A stretch of 64,000 nt of DNA from Phytophthora hibernalis (taxonomy: Eukaryota; Oomycota; Peronosporomycetes; Peronosporales; Peronosporaceae): NCBI GenBank assembly GCA_012656075.1, contig JAAKBF010000256.1, positions 62,001 through 126,000 on the forward strand, in the 5' to 3' direction. Each line of letters starts with the position of its first letter. The first letter of the stretch is position 1. The position numbers and the translations under genes were made by a program. The notes below the pieces were generated by a model. It searched no databases and was not told the origin of the DNA. It was given only the letters and a program-made list of their open reading frames with translations. Shown here one piece after another: positions 34,857-45,985 of the stretch.

Positions 34857-35239
34857 TTAACTGCGAAACCGACTGTTGTTATGATATTCCGTTTCACCTC
34901 TAAATGAACGGCTCTCAGGAAATGCAACATCAATTTCCTCCAGAGCGGCCTCATACTCAGCGATACAAGCAGATTTTTGTAGTGCCATCACGTAGAATTT
35001 TACCCCTCCCCGCTCAACTCCACGGAATAAATCCTGGACATTTAACGAAATTTGAAAGGAACAAAACTTGAGGTTGATAACATATCCGAGAGAGGGAATT
35101 TTGTTGAGCCCCGCGTTGTCCATAAATAAGGCACGGTCATCTGGCCGCTTGACATCCCCACTTCCGTAAATTCCCGAATTTCCCTTTCTGTTCTACCGAC
35201 ATCATCGCAAAGATCTGAACAGCAGAAAGATCTGAACAC
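34857..35239 (-). pseudogene. Hypothetical protein in two frames
   Basis: Two overlapping minus-strand frames look like one protein with a frame change near 35110: DDVGRTEREIREFTEVG upstream, then NKIPSLGYVINLKFCSF, VQDLFRGVERGGVKFYVMALQKSACIAEYEAALEEID. No family recognised. Its upstream edge coincides with one half of a 15-bp inverted repeat (35225-35239 / 35305-35319). Confidence 0.3.
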
Positions 35240-35319
35240 CCTAGTTTGTTAAGTATGTAATCCCTATTCTATGTACATTTTTTGACTTGAAAATCTTGGG
35301 ATAAGTGTTCAGATCTTTC
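35225..35319. repeat. 15-bp inverted repeat pair
   Basis: GAAAGATCTGAACAC at 35225-35239 and its exact reverse complement at 35305-35319. A third partial copy, AAGATCTGAACA, lies at about 35208-35219. Could be the ends of a small lost element or a binding site; nothing else explains it. Confidence 0.6.
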
Positions 35320-35329
35320 CGAAGATGTC

Positions 35330-36300
35330 GATACGTTCTTGTTGTGGTTGAAAGTGTAGGCTTTTGGAAGGGGTCCCTTAGAGTACCCTCGTGAGGAGGT
35401 TGCCGATAATTGACTTATGGTCGCATCCTCACAGCTCAACCCTTTACGTGTACATGTACATGTATTACGGTAAGCCCTAGAACCGACCACTAGTTGACTG
35501 GCTCACATCCACCTGCAAAGCTGTGTAGCCAGTGGCTACTAACCACGTACATCGTGGCCTATCCACACAGCTGAGCAGAACACCGGCTCACACTCCCACT
35601 TGCGGCCCTTACCCACAGCTGTCCATGACGTTCGTCTACAGCGCCTTCAACTCGGCCGTGACCGTCGGACACAGCCGCACGCGCTAGAAGCCGTCCACGA
35701 TGCAGCTTCTTGGTCATGATTATCGCTGCTCGAGCTCTTCGACGGCACCACGGGGACCTCTCGGACAAGTTTACGGAGGCGTAGCACCTTCGACCTTATG
35801 TACTACATCAACGCCTGTTGTTCTCGGCCGCCGGCATGATGGTCAATGGCGAGGTGTCTTTTCATAAGTACACGGTGCGGTTGCATGGTCAGCTCCGTGC
35901 TTTGACATAGAGCAAGCTGAAGCGTCAGACTTCACGTATGCACAACTCGCTCTGTTTGGGAGTACGCACACTCGAAATAAAACGCGAAGACAGGGAGACC
36001 AAATTATGAAGAGTCTACGATGCGATTCATATCAAAAACGTCAATCTAACACTTGATCAAGAGCACCAGCCCGTTCACTTAAATTCTATGACATGTAGGA
36101 TGTATTGTCTTTGTTAACGACTTCAGCTCGTATTGGCTACCGGACCGGTAGTCAATTCAGTGCTGGTAGTGACAGTACGATTAAAAATGTTTAAACAGTT
36201 TGGACAGCGTGTATTAACAGTTTTTACGATGTCAACTTGGTAATTACCCGTAAAAAGTCGACTTGGTTCTTCTGGTCTCCTAATCTAGTCTTCAGCTTCT
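35330..36300. other. Stretch with one GC-rich, possibly old coding patch
   Basis: The segment 35560-35920 is GC-rich with codon-like periodicity (for example FSAAGMMVNGEVSFHKYTVRLHGQLRAL near 35815-35900) but has many stops. It could be the decayed N-terminal part of the neighbouring SDR gene or a separate relic. The remainder is AT-rich and featureless. Confidence 0.3.
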
Positions 36301-36307
36301 AAAAGAG

Positions 36308-37840
36308 TTGCTTTTAGACGCAGATGATGTTATTCTGGTCAAGCGCAAGAAGCTCCTGGAGAAGCGCAACATGTGCGACGTCACGTCGGACGTGCGCAAA
36401 AATTTGATACCTGTGACCGAGTACTTGGAAGGGAACAAGTTCGGCGACGTGGGGCGCGAGAAATACCCCAAGGACAAGGCCACCCGCGACGAGTAGCGCG
36501 CGCGTCACAACCAGCGCAAACGGCATGAACAACTACTTCTATAAATCAACAGTTCGGCTTGGCGCTGTGACGCAAGCCTATCACCAAGCTCGAGCCACTT
36601 CTGCGGGAGGGAAGCGACCCATGATTATATATGGCGAGACCAGTGTGGTCGTGGGCCACTCCACTGCGACGGTGACCAACGGCCTCGAGCCTGAGCTGCA
36701 GAAGTTCTGCACGAACGGCGAGGAGCAGACACGGCCACAGTAGGCGGTCGACAAGAAGGCGGCCAACTGCTGGGGTTCCGCGTGTACTACAGGTGCAGGA
36801 GCCGCTTCGAAAAGATCCACCAATTTTACGACCAGCTGATCCCGCGGTGCGGAGCTCAACTTTATCAAGCGCTTCCAGTCGGTGGAAATGCGCGACAAGA
36901 TGGTACTTATCACGGATTCTCAAGTGAAGATTGAATTCCAGGCGGCGGTGAAACTGTTGCTTGCTGGCGCGGCGATGATTGCTACCACGCGCTTCGCGAA
37001 GGATGTGGTGGAGCGATTCGCGCGCCACCCGAAGCACAAGACGCTCAAGGACCGTTTTCAGCTTTTCGGCATTAACGTCCGTGACCTAGTGCACTTGAAG
37101 ATCCTCTGCGACTTATCAATTAGTCGGATATAATTGTGCACAACGCGTGCTAGACTGTGCGCCGCCAGTTTACTACAATCCGCTTGCGGAGAAGGAGCCA
37201 AAGTCGCTCGAGACAAGCAGCACCAATGACTCCAGATGCTCGTGAACCACCAGCATGAGCCGAGTCGCACGTCAAGTCGTTGGCTCGCCCTGTTAAACCA
37301 ACTGACAGCGTTGTCATGTCCTCGGCAATGAGTTCATACCTTCCGTTGATCGCTACCCCGACAACCGCGCAGAAGCGTTCCCGGAGGGACTTGAGGACGT
37401 CAACGACCAACATCTGGATCTCCGCTTGCCATGCTTGCTTAGCATGGATGATGCTGCTGCACCAGGATTGGCAGAGGGCATCAACTCTTGTGTCGTTATT
37501 TTTTTACCGTTTGGCACTGCAGAGCTGCTGAAGAAGAGCGACTCGACGGAGAAAAGATTTATGTTTTATGTGAGCACAATGGAGGGCAAGATCTACTGCT
37601 ACAAGACACCGAACCACCCGCACACCAATGTAGTCAGACCGCGTTCGATGGCACGGCTCGTACTTGCGGGTCTGAGCAAGCGGTGCACCAACTCAGTTAA
37701 CACAGGGTGAGTACTCTCACCGTCGTTGTTTGCCGTCATGGCCACGTACTGACTTGTGCGTTGTGTGTAAATTACAGGTAAATCACGGCTGGATCAACGA
37801 GAGAACCAAGCACGAACCGTTCAAAATACCTCGTCGATCC
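36308..37840 (+). pseudogene. Short-chain dehydrogenase/reductase (SDR) family protein, decayed
   Basis: Plus-strand relic of an NAD(P)-binding Rossmann-fold oxidoreductase of an extended SDR type found in protists and bacteria. Preserved pieces in order are FIKRFQSVEMRDKMVLITDSQVKI (the usual TGGRVKIG glycine motif is degraded to TDSQVKIE, about 36880-36930), AAVKLLLAGAAMIATTRFAKD, KDRFQLFGINVRDL (about 37040-37085), then far downstream VSTMEGKIYCYKTPNHPHTN (about 37575-37630) and NSVNTG / WINERTK around a GT-AG intron (about 37707-37778). The active-site Tyr-Lys region is not convincing. Several frame changes and a missing glycine motif point to true decay rather than base-call error. Confidence 0.6.
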
Positions 37841-37972
37841 TACAACTGAATATGGCGCACTACTATCAGCAAAGGAAGTCAATTGATATCCATTATGAAG
37901 CCCCATTGTATCAACATAGTTGCAACAGCTACTGTTGGGCTACAAACAGTACTTGTAGCACTACTGCAAATT

Positions 37973-39031
37973 TCAATAAGGCGCCGTCTGTACACCTGTC
38001 AAAGAAAACAGCTGAACGAGGGTTGCTTTCTTGCCTCGGACCCCTGAGAGCTTCTTTTCTTGTGGAAAGCGTGTGTCATTGTAGTTAGGTATCGGTCTCG
38101 CAACGAGGTGAATTACGCTCTCAGAATCGTCGATATCTTCATTGTGTTGGTTTTGATCGCCGAGCATTTGCCCATCAGCACTATTGGGTTCTTGCATCAC
38201 CACGTCGGCATATTGATCTTCTTGCACGACCGAGTTATCAATTCGGTTTTCATACATCGACGCATCAGCTCTAGTTACAATGGGTACTGCTGGTTCCGAG
38301 GTTTGGTCGTCTGGGATATGATCAAACAGCTCGCACCAGTGCGCTAGAATGCCATCGTTATCGGTAGTGATGGTAGCTGGCCCAACGGAAAGTGGCAAAT
38401 TCAGATTGTGTTCGCCTCCGGTAAATTCATTCCCGGGTGCCACCACCGTTCTTTGCTGCTCAGGTGTGCCAACACTTGAAAAATCCAATGTTCTCGTCGG
38501 GTTGAAGAGATCAAGGGGATCATTTGAAAGCGGCTTGTTAATGATTGATGGTTACCAGAATTACTGCTCGGAGCGCTGGATGAGCGGCTTGTACTTGCTG
38601 GTTGCTCCCTTGGACCAGCATGCAAATGGCTTGGAGTACTGCTGAATGGAAAATGCAGACGAGGGGTAATGTTGGAATGCGGAGCTTGGTTTGGTCTTGA
38701 CCGATCAGGTGAAGTGAAAGATGAAACGTTTTCCACTCGAAAAGAGCGCTCATCTGCGTTAACAACGCGGCCCGCGTATTTGTTTTCCTCGCTGTCTTCT
38801 TCCGTTACTTCATCATGTGTGTCTCCAGCGTCATCCGGTGTTGATTGTCCACTTTCTTGACGATAACGCTCTTGGACAGCTTGGCTCATGATGGAAGACT
38901 TATTGGCCTTATCAGGTTTGACACCGTTTCTCGTTGGTGTGTGAATGCGTCCAACCTCACTAAAGTAACGTTCACAAGTTGCCGTATTCGCTGTAATTGA
39001 CAGCACTTCAATGGTACAGGAGAAAACATCC
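37973..39031 (-). pseudogene. hAT transposase, C-terminal part
   Basis: Minus strand. IEVLSITANTATCERYFSEVGRIHTPTRNGVKPDK (about 39010-38910) is the hAT C-terminal dimerisation motif (LSIxAxxxxxERxFSxxGxI...RN). A Ser/Thr/Asp-rich tail follows across two frames to 37973 (FPQEKKLSGVRGKKATLVQLF). The upstream part of the same protein lies at 41723-41950, on the other side of a 2.69-kb insertion. Confidence 0.75.
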
Positions 39032-41722
39032 CTAAAAATGCACCTAAAATGCACTAAAAGTCCTAATGTAAATTACCCGATTTCGATAATTTGCTCTTAA
39101 ATTACCACCAGGTAATTTACCACTCAATACTCAAAACAAGTACTACGAAGTAAATACCTCGCAGGGGACAACCTTGACTCTTCATTCTGCATTCTACTAT
39201 GGAGCTCAACGGCTACTGCCAACACAAGGCTGGGGAGATCAATAGCGCCTGCTGGGCCTGGTTGCCAAACAGTGTCTCGGAGCTCGTTCCCGCAGCGTCA
39301 CGGCGAAGGCAGGGGCAGAAGGCCCCCCGCCGGAGACGAAAGCGTGAGGGCAATACGTGAGGCCGGAGGTTTTATCTCCATATCGCGAGCAAAGCGAACC
39401 GCGGGGGCGCCGGAGGGGCGCCCAGGCAAGAGAAGCGCGGCTGGTAACGAGGGGAATGGGGATAATTTGCTTAACAGAGCTTGCCGTTACCAATGTACCT
39501 AAAAGTGTTTTTTTGGGGTTGAGCAAAATTTGGTCATCTAAAAGGAATACTACGAAAGCCCGGACTGGTACCGTTGGAAAGAGCACGATCATACAATTCT
39601 AGTGGTGGTGTTTGCATCTTTGAATACGGTCTTATAATCGAGATATGATGATATGAAGACAGTCATCTGAATGGCCGGTACAATCACGCGTTCACTGTCT
39701 AGCTTCATCATTTTTGTCCCCCACGACAAGAATGCCACGTTATCAACCGAAAGAATGTAGCGAACCGCTTTGTCAATAACTGCAACATCAAACCTTTGCT
39801 TAGTATGCTTTGCGACATCCAGTCCGCCTTCATCGAGAAGTACATCAACGTCTCAACAACCCGTTGAATATGCTCTTCGACCAATTGAGAATCCCTCAAC
39901 ATCAATTGAGATAGCCTGAAGTGACTGTAGTGAGAACGCACCACAAAGAACTGCCCGAATACTGCGGCGTTCGAGCGAACCTGATCGGGTCATCGCCAAC
40001 ACCTTAGCTGAAGTCATTACCAGATCATCATTTGTTTCACTTCGAGGACTTACCCAGCTGAAGAAAAGGCTCAGGAAATCCGTTGCAGCCTCAGCGCCGC
40101 AAATTGTTTCAGCAACTCATTGTAGCAGGCGTAAAGCTAGATTCGATACCACAGTTCTCTGGTAAGGGTACTCAGGCATTTCCGAGTCTGATGGTGTCCA
40201 AAACGTCGGCGTAGCACGTAGCAAAGCCGGAGGTAAGTGGTTCTGAAAGAAGCGCTTTTCATCAGCAGACAAGCCGAAAAACTTCATTGTTGCTCGAATA
40301 GTCGGAATATCACGACGCTTTGGCGTGGGAGCGAGAACTGGAGGGCTCACAAACATTTCTCCCTATATTTAGGGTTGGTCCGGCGCGAAGTTGGCGTTCT
40401 CAACGAATAATTATGGTTCCCACGAACTTCTTCATCTCTTGCTAGCATTGATACTGTAGCTGCCTTGTCTTCGATCGGTAACTCACTTTGCGCCGCTAAA
40501 TCACAGAGAGTATCTGTAGAACCAATTGGAGAGAGTGAAGAACAAGCATATACGCATTTGCTGGCACCACTGGTTTCAAGAAATTCCAGCCCTAGTGACC
40601 GCGACACCTTCGGTGCACGTGGCGGTGCAACGAGCGGTTCATCTGGCACACTGGCATGCCCACGACAATTGTAATCGGTTGCAGCCACAGCGCCAGTTTT
40701 TACACGTGGATTCATACCGCGCGCGCCTTGGCCGCTGCCATAGCTGCGATCGTTCTTCGCTCTGCGCAAACCGTCATCCAAACATTCACTCTTTCTGGTA
40801 GGCAGCGCAGCGCGGGCAATCGAGGATTTGCTGGTGCCGGTGGTTGCCGGTAGTTCCAGCCTCAACGACTGCGATGCTCTCGCTACCCGCTTACTTGATG
40901 CTTCTTGCATTGCATTCGTAAGGCGAAGATATTTTGAATACGCTGTGTGATTTGAGTAAGTATCGTAGTGAGAATAAATCGCAGAAATCCTGGCGTGCTA
41001 TTATGACTTGTGTACCTCCAGGTTGCCCAGACGCTAGCGCCGAATGTGCCCGGGCTGCAACGAATGCAACGCTCGCGGTGGTAGATGTGAGGTTGCGCGG
41101 TTCTTGCTGATCATAAACAACAAACATCATTGTTGTTATCGCTCTACACACAGGCAAACAGCAGCACTAGCTTTGATTTCCTTACGTCAGAACATATCCG
41201 CTTGATGTCGGCTTTCTCGCTCGTAGGACCATTTGCCGATTCACCTACATGAGCACGAGCAGTACTAGCACTTGTATCTGGCCTTCGCTTTCGCTTTGAG
41301 TTACTCAGCAAGGCAGATTCCTCCTCGTCGCTTGTGCACTCCAGTCCCCGCTTCGTGGGGCTCCAATTGTGATAGCTTTCAACCCTGCGGGTAAACTACT
41401 GAGCGACCCTTGGACTTTAGCAAATTCTGTAAAAGAAATTACTCGGATCAAGTAAGGGGTGCTTGCAGCGATGTCCACACCTCCATGGTGAGCTCTTGAA
41501 GCCCGATAATCTCCAATTACCCATGCTAGGGCCCCATCAATGCACCCTGCAAGTATGGCGGAGATCAGACAAGCATAGAGAAAGTGAATTTACCAAAGCC
41601 CCGGAAACGGAGTACATGCGTAACGGCAAGCTCTGTTAAAAAACCGAACTAAAACTGCAATATACCGTGATATCTTACGGTATTATTTTAGGACTTTTAG
41701 TGCATTTTAGGTGCATTTTTAG
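39032..41722. mobile_element. 2.69-kb element with 35-bp perfect TIRs, nested in hAT
   Basis: Ends 39032-39066 and 41688-41722 are exact inverted repeats of 35 bp, starting CTAAAAATGCACC and containing two copies of AAAATGCAC. It splits the hAT transposase: the coding sequence LPDLAIAVMPEKRF ends right at the upstream edge and resumes at the other side. Inside are minus-strand frames from about 41360 to 39600, and a GC-rich patch (39290-39450). No DDE domain is recognisable. A target duplication is not clear (AAACATCC versus AAACGTTT). Confidence 0.85.
39600..41360 (-). pseudogene. Unknown protein of the nested element
   Basis: Minus-strand frames suggest one multi-exon protein. N-terminal basic region with SNSKRKRRPDTSASTARAHV and KADIKRICSDVRK (about 41320-41180; a GTAAGG donor follows). 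Then a long frame (40910-40347) with two copies of one module, ASQSLRLELPATTGTSKSS and VSRSLGLEFLETSGASK, about 90 residues apart. Then DIPTIRATMKFFGLSADEKRFFQNHLPPALLRATPTFW (about 40310-40200). Last is FDVAVIDKAVRYILSVDNVAFLSWGTKMMKLDSERVIVPAIQ (about 39800-39670). The last part resembles uncharacterised oomycete transposon-associated proteins. No catalytic motif identified. Confidence 0.4.
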
Positions 41723-41950
41723 AAACGTTTTTCCGGCATCACTGCAATGGCAAGATCTGGTAGGTTGGGGCCGACCCTCTTGTGTCTTGCATATTCCCAA
41801 AACCGCGCAGCACTTTCAAAATCACTGATTGAAAACTCTTCCTCCTATTCGCCGTAGAGTCGACCTGTGCACCACTTCTCCATGTTATCACGAAGTATTT
41901 CATGATTGCGACCGGGAAAAATCGCTTAAAGGAAAGCACGAACAGTCAGG
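41723..41950 (-). pseudogene. hAT transposase, segment upstream of the insertion
   Basis: Minus-strand frame FESAARFWEYARHKRVGPNLP followed by DLAIAVMPEKRF, the sequence that normally precedes the LSI...ER.FS dimerisation motif in hAT transposases. It runs straight into the TIR of the nested element at 41722. The N-terminal BED and catalytic parts are not present upstream. Confidence 0.6.
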
Positions 41951-42360
41951 TGCCCGGTACCGCTTGAATATATACTCATCAGCCTCTGTATATACGCGTC
42001 CGATCATATAAACAGTCAATGGACGCGTTATTACGCGTTTTTTGGAATAAACGTTTATACGCCCGTTGCCAGCACTAGAACTTTTGGAAAGTTTACAGGC
42101 GATTCTGGAGTGTCTCTGTCCGTACCTAGAACACTTATGTAAAATTATACAAATCGCAGCCGCATATGAGCGATGGACGAGATGCCGATTTCGTCCATCG
42201 TCTCCACTGTTCTAGATTGTTCTCGCAGATTTCATTCTTCTAGAAGAAAGTCATGCGAGGAGAAGCAATACGCAAATTGTAGCACTGCGGCCAATCACTT
42301 CCGAATAATTCAAGTTCGATCAAAGTAATCTACATCACCTCGCAACCAATCTCAACCACG
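41951..42360. other. Intergenic spacer
   Basis: No gene. Contains AT-rich palindromic stretches (for example ACGCGTTATTACGCGTTTT near 42023) that could be the 5' end of the transposon that follows. Confidence 0.35.
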
Positions 42361-43540
42361 ATGCCTCGCCCTTCCCGCCGTCAGCATTTGCAGTCAACGC
42401 TCTTAATGCTGCAAGAGCGTGACAACAGCCGCCGCCAAGAGATAGAGGAGTTCCCTTGCGCTCTGGAAGTGAGCGTGAGCTCTGCGTCGCAGTCCCCACT
42501 CTTCGACGATTTTGTAGCCGACGGAGGTGCCGACGTCATCCTCCGCCTCACGAACTTTTCCCTTGAGAAGTCAACACGCTGTGGGGTCTGTTCGAGCCCA
42601 GGTCACTCGGCACTGGAACGTTGGGCGCGGGAGGCGCTTGAAGTTCACGGGCAAAGACGAGTTCCTCATGATGCTCGTCGTACTGAAGAACGGAGGGGCG
42701 TGGGAGATGTTATTCAATATCTTTCGCGTCAAGACGCCAACCTTTATTAAGACAGTTACCAGTTTCATCTGTGCTGTCACATCGAGGTTGTACGACGAAT
42801 GGGTGAGTGAAAAGACCAGGAGAAAAACATGCGCATGCTCGTCACGTCGGGGAATACGTTCAAGTACGGCTTCGTTACGCCGAAACATGGTGATATCGGG
42901 AGTGTTACCACGACAATGCTCGGTACAATTGATGGTAAATCCCCGGGAGCTCACAGACCTTGGACCCGTAAAGTTTGTGCTTGGCACTGTAGAACGGAAG
43001 GGCTTCGGCCATATTACCAGCAGGACGATTGGCCTGTTGAAACGTCACGACAGTGGCGAAATCCGACGCGGCGCAATACAGAGGAGGATCGCTATTTGAG
43101 GGATCATGGTCTCATGATCACCGAGTACCCCAACGAATGGGTTGTCCTTGCCGACAAGGGGTACCAGGGACTCGAACAACATATCCGGTGCATACATCCA
43201 ACGAAGGGCACCAACCTGTCAGCGGCGGCAGTCCAGCAGAATGTTGATATCTCCAGCGACCGCATCATCGTAGAGAATTGGTTCGGCCGTATGTGTTCAT
43301 TGTGGCGTATCTGTGCCGACAAGTACAGGTGGGGAGGGCTTGTACGATGATATCTTCCAGGCGTGCGCGACGTTGACAAACTATCACATTGGCTACTATC
43401 CACTCCGCTCAACCAACGGCGACGAATACCGCCAGCGCCAAAACAGACTGGTATCCATCGGTCGAGATATGCAGAGAAAGCGACGCCGGGCTCAAGAGAG
43501 ATACCGTGAGCGCCGCGCCTTCGTCAGCAGATGTCACTAG
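42361..43540 (+). pseudogene. ISL2EU/HARBI-like DDE transposase
   Basis: Plus strand. N-terminal region MPRPSRRQHLQ...LFDDFVADGGADVILRLTNFS (42361-42560). After a frame change near 42570 comes a helical region ASWNVGRGRRLKFTGKDEFLMMLVVLKNGGAWEML-like (about 42600-42720). The DDE_Tnp_4 core follows: EYPNEWVVLADKGYQGL near 43120-43175 (catalytic Asp), IIVENWFGRMCSLWRICADKYRW near 43265-43330 (catalytic Glu). A basic tail, RQRQNRLVSIGRDMQRKRRRAQERYRERR, ends at 43540. Expected length about 390 codons. Frame changes near 42570, 42830 and 43340. Confidence 0.75.
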
Positions 43541-43746
43541 ACAACCGGGCATAAAGCGAAAAATCAGAGGATGACAGAAATTTAACGCAGATGTAGTGTA
43601 GGTCGCGAGCATTTGATTTCAACGTGAGAGACAAAGACTTTTACGAAGTGAAGGTGCAAATCGGAATCTCGAGTGTCCAACCTGTATAATTGCGCGTTTT
43701 CCTGTGTTTCGGTTTTTTTATGTCCAATTCATCACTTCTGAGCTGC

Positions 43747-44070
43747 ATGAAGACGATTGCTCGAGTGCAGCGAGATCGCCGGCTCGGGATTGTCAAGACG
43801 AGGTTGGTCCTCCGGCGGCAGCTGGGGGCGTTTGGGGACGTTTGCAGCTCGCTCCGTCGACAATTGCACAGATATCGCTGCAGCCTCCCGAGATCACGAG
43901 TGCCTTTATTTGCGAAGGGTTATGCTCTATTCAAGGCTTGATCCCAACTCCATGTGCATTGACAATGCCAATTTGGCATTGGCATGCTGCGTTTCAACTT
44001 GAAGACTTGAAACTTTCACGTTTTCTCGTCGCCTCCAGAACGCGGCACTAGGTAAAGTATATTACATGTA
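43747..44070 (+). repeat. Outer part of the left inverted arm flanking the third CRN
   Basis: Near-identical in reverse complement to about 50975-51283 (block starting TTGCTCGAGTGCAGCGAGAT and ending CGGCACTAGGTAAAGTATATTA). The arm continues after the inserted elements at about 47800. Confidence 0.85.
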
Positions 44071-44793
44071 CATGTATTGTGCCTTTCTACTATTTTGTCC
44101 GCCTAATCGGGCTTCTTAATCTGGCTTTGTCCTCCTATATGGGCCTGTATAAATCGGAGGTGGTCAATAAGCTAAAATGTCGATTTAGAAAAGCTCAAGA
44201 GTGATTCAGGAATCCAGGCTGTGGATGGCACCAATGCCAAGGGTGCTCCACCATTGGAGTATGTGGCGCTGACGCCTCACAGGCCGTCAGTCAGTCACTG
44301 ACTCACGGCACTCACACAATACTACTAGTAATATACAGCAATATTCATATTAGACGCTACAGCACCTGTATTCAAATATCAAGGCTAGCTCTTCAAACCT
44401 GAGCCAATGTTACCGGTATGCTGTAGTCTAAAAAGATATTTTTATTGTCGGGGATAATACTGGTCCTGTGGTATTGTCTTTACTGCATCTAAATCGGGCC
44501 GCATAACAAGGCTTCAAATCGAGCGCTTGCGTTGAGTCTTGATGCTGTATGACACGTTTATTAAGACTTTCAATAGGGGTTTCAACGTAGCAAATTATTA
44601 GATTTTTTTCGCAAAAGATTCGGGAGAGATCAGACCAAAGATGGGCCTCCGGAGGCGTATCGTTTGCCTAATTTTTTGAAGAACTGGTTTTTGAGCGATT
44701 GGTTGAGACTGCCTCACCGCTTTCGTGTGTGGATCGCAGCACTTCACAAAATTCCTTCACTTCTATTTATTTATTGTTTGGACGCCTTTCAAG

Positions 44794-45985
44794 ATGGTAG
44801 CAACGCCCCAGAAGAGTCATACTACGATACTGCAAAAACAGTTTATGGTCGAGTGGGCAGAGAGCCCTGGAAACTTCGACGTGATAGTAGGAAAAGTGAG
44901 TGAGGAGAAAGTGAGGAAATTTGGCGGCGCTCAGACAAAGATTTCAGGATTCGGTGATATGAGCGACTTTGTCTACAATTCCTGCATCCAAGTCTTTACT
45001 GAGGACGGAGAAGAAGTGCCTGCAAAGTATACAACCAAATGGGACGCGGCTACTTGTCAGAGCCGCTGGAATTCCTTTTCAAGGTTTACAAGAGGACCAA
45101 ACTACGTGTCGATTCCCAGACTGGTTTTGGGCTTACTCAGCGCCAGGTTCGAGAAGGCGAGATGCTGGAGGACGCTGTGGAAGAAGTATGTCCGTTATAC
45201 TATCGCTTAGATGCTCTTTTCGGGGAACGCCAGAATATCCGACCGCATTCTGTGATGGACAGCTTCATCATGGCCACGCAGACGACATCATCTGCGTTAG
45301 ACCCATCGCTAACTGTCGACGTGGCGCCAGACTGTATTGAGCACAGTATGGATCCAAGGATAAGTTTCAACCCCGCTCAGACTTGTCCCGACCCCACCGT
45401 TTCCAGTTCGCCTGGAACACCGACAAGCATCGCGCGGAGTTCGTACACGAGCATGTTCAACAATGATGCAGGGACTGACGACCACGATTGCGACAGCGCC
45501 AGCGGAACACCGAATGCTACAGCAGCCATTGGCACCACGAGAAATCATAGTCCGGATGCATCTGTTCCTTTGATGGATGCAAGCATGCCACCCCGACCCC
45601 AGCCAGAACGTGCCGCATCTAACATTCCGGCGACTTCAACAGTTGAAACGACGAATCCAGGATTGACTACTAGAGAAAAAGGCATCGACAAGGCAAACCA
45701 AGCGAAAAACGTGACTTTGCTTCCACGTTTCGTGATTTTAGCGAGAAGCGCTTGAAGGCAGAGTCCCGATGGCGCCACGAAGAGCTACTGGAGGCAAGGG
45801 CAACTCGCATTGCTTCACAGGAGCAACACGACAAGGATAGGCTGGAGCGTCAGGACGAGCGCAACTTCCGCTTTAAGGAAGAACAGCTGGCAGTCCGCAG
45901 AGAGATGTATATGCAGCTGCTCGATCGCGGCCGTAGTGAGGAAGATGCGCTGCGTGTAGTTGACCGTGTTATCCCGTTAGATTAA
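44794..45985 (+). pseudogene. Myb/SANT-like protein of the Harbinger element
   Basis: The DNA-binding partner protein of PIF/Harbinger transposons, which helps the nuclease reach the TIRs. It starts at the ATG 44794 (VATPQKSHTTILQ). A SANT-like trihelical region follows: QTKISGFGDMSDFVYNSCI, TTKWDAATCQSRWNSFSRF. After a frame change near 45075 come FKVYKRTKLRVDSQTGFGLT, a long Ser/Thr/Pro linker, and a C-terminal coiled coil rich in R/E/Q (45752-45985, EEQLAVRREMYMQLLDRGRSEEDALRV). A second frame change is near 45740. Total about 395 codons. Confidence 0.7.
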
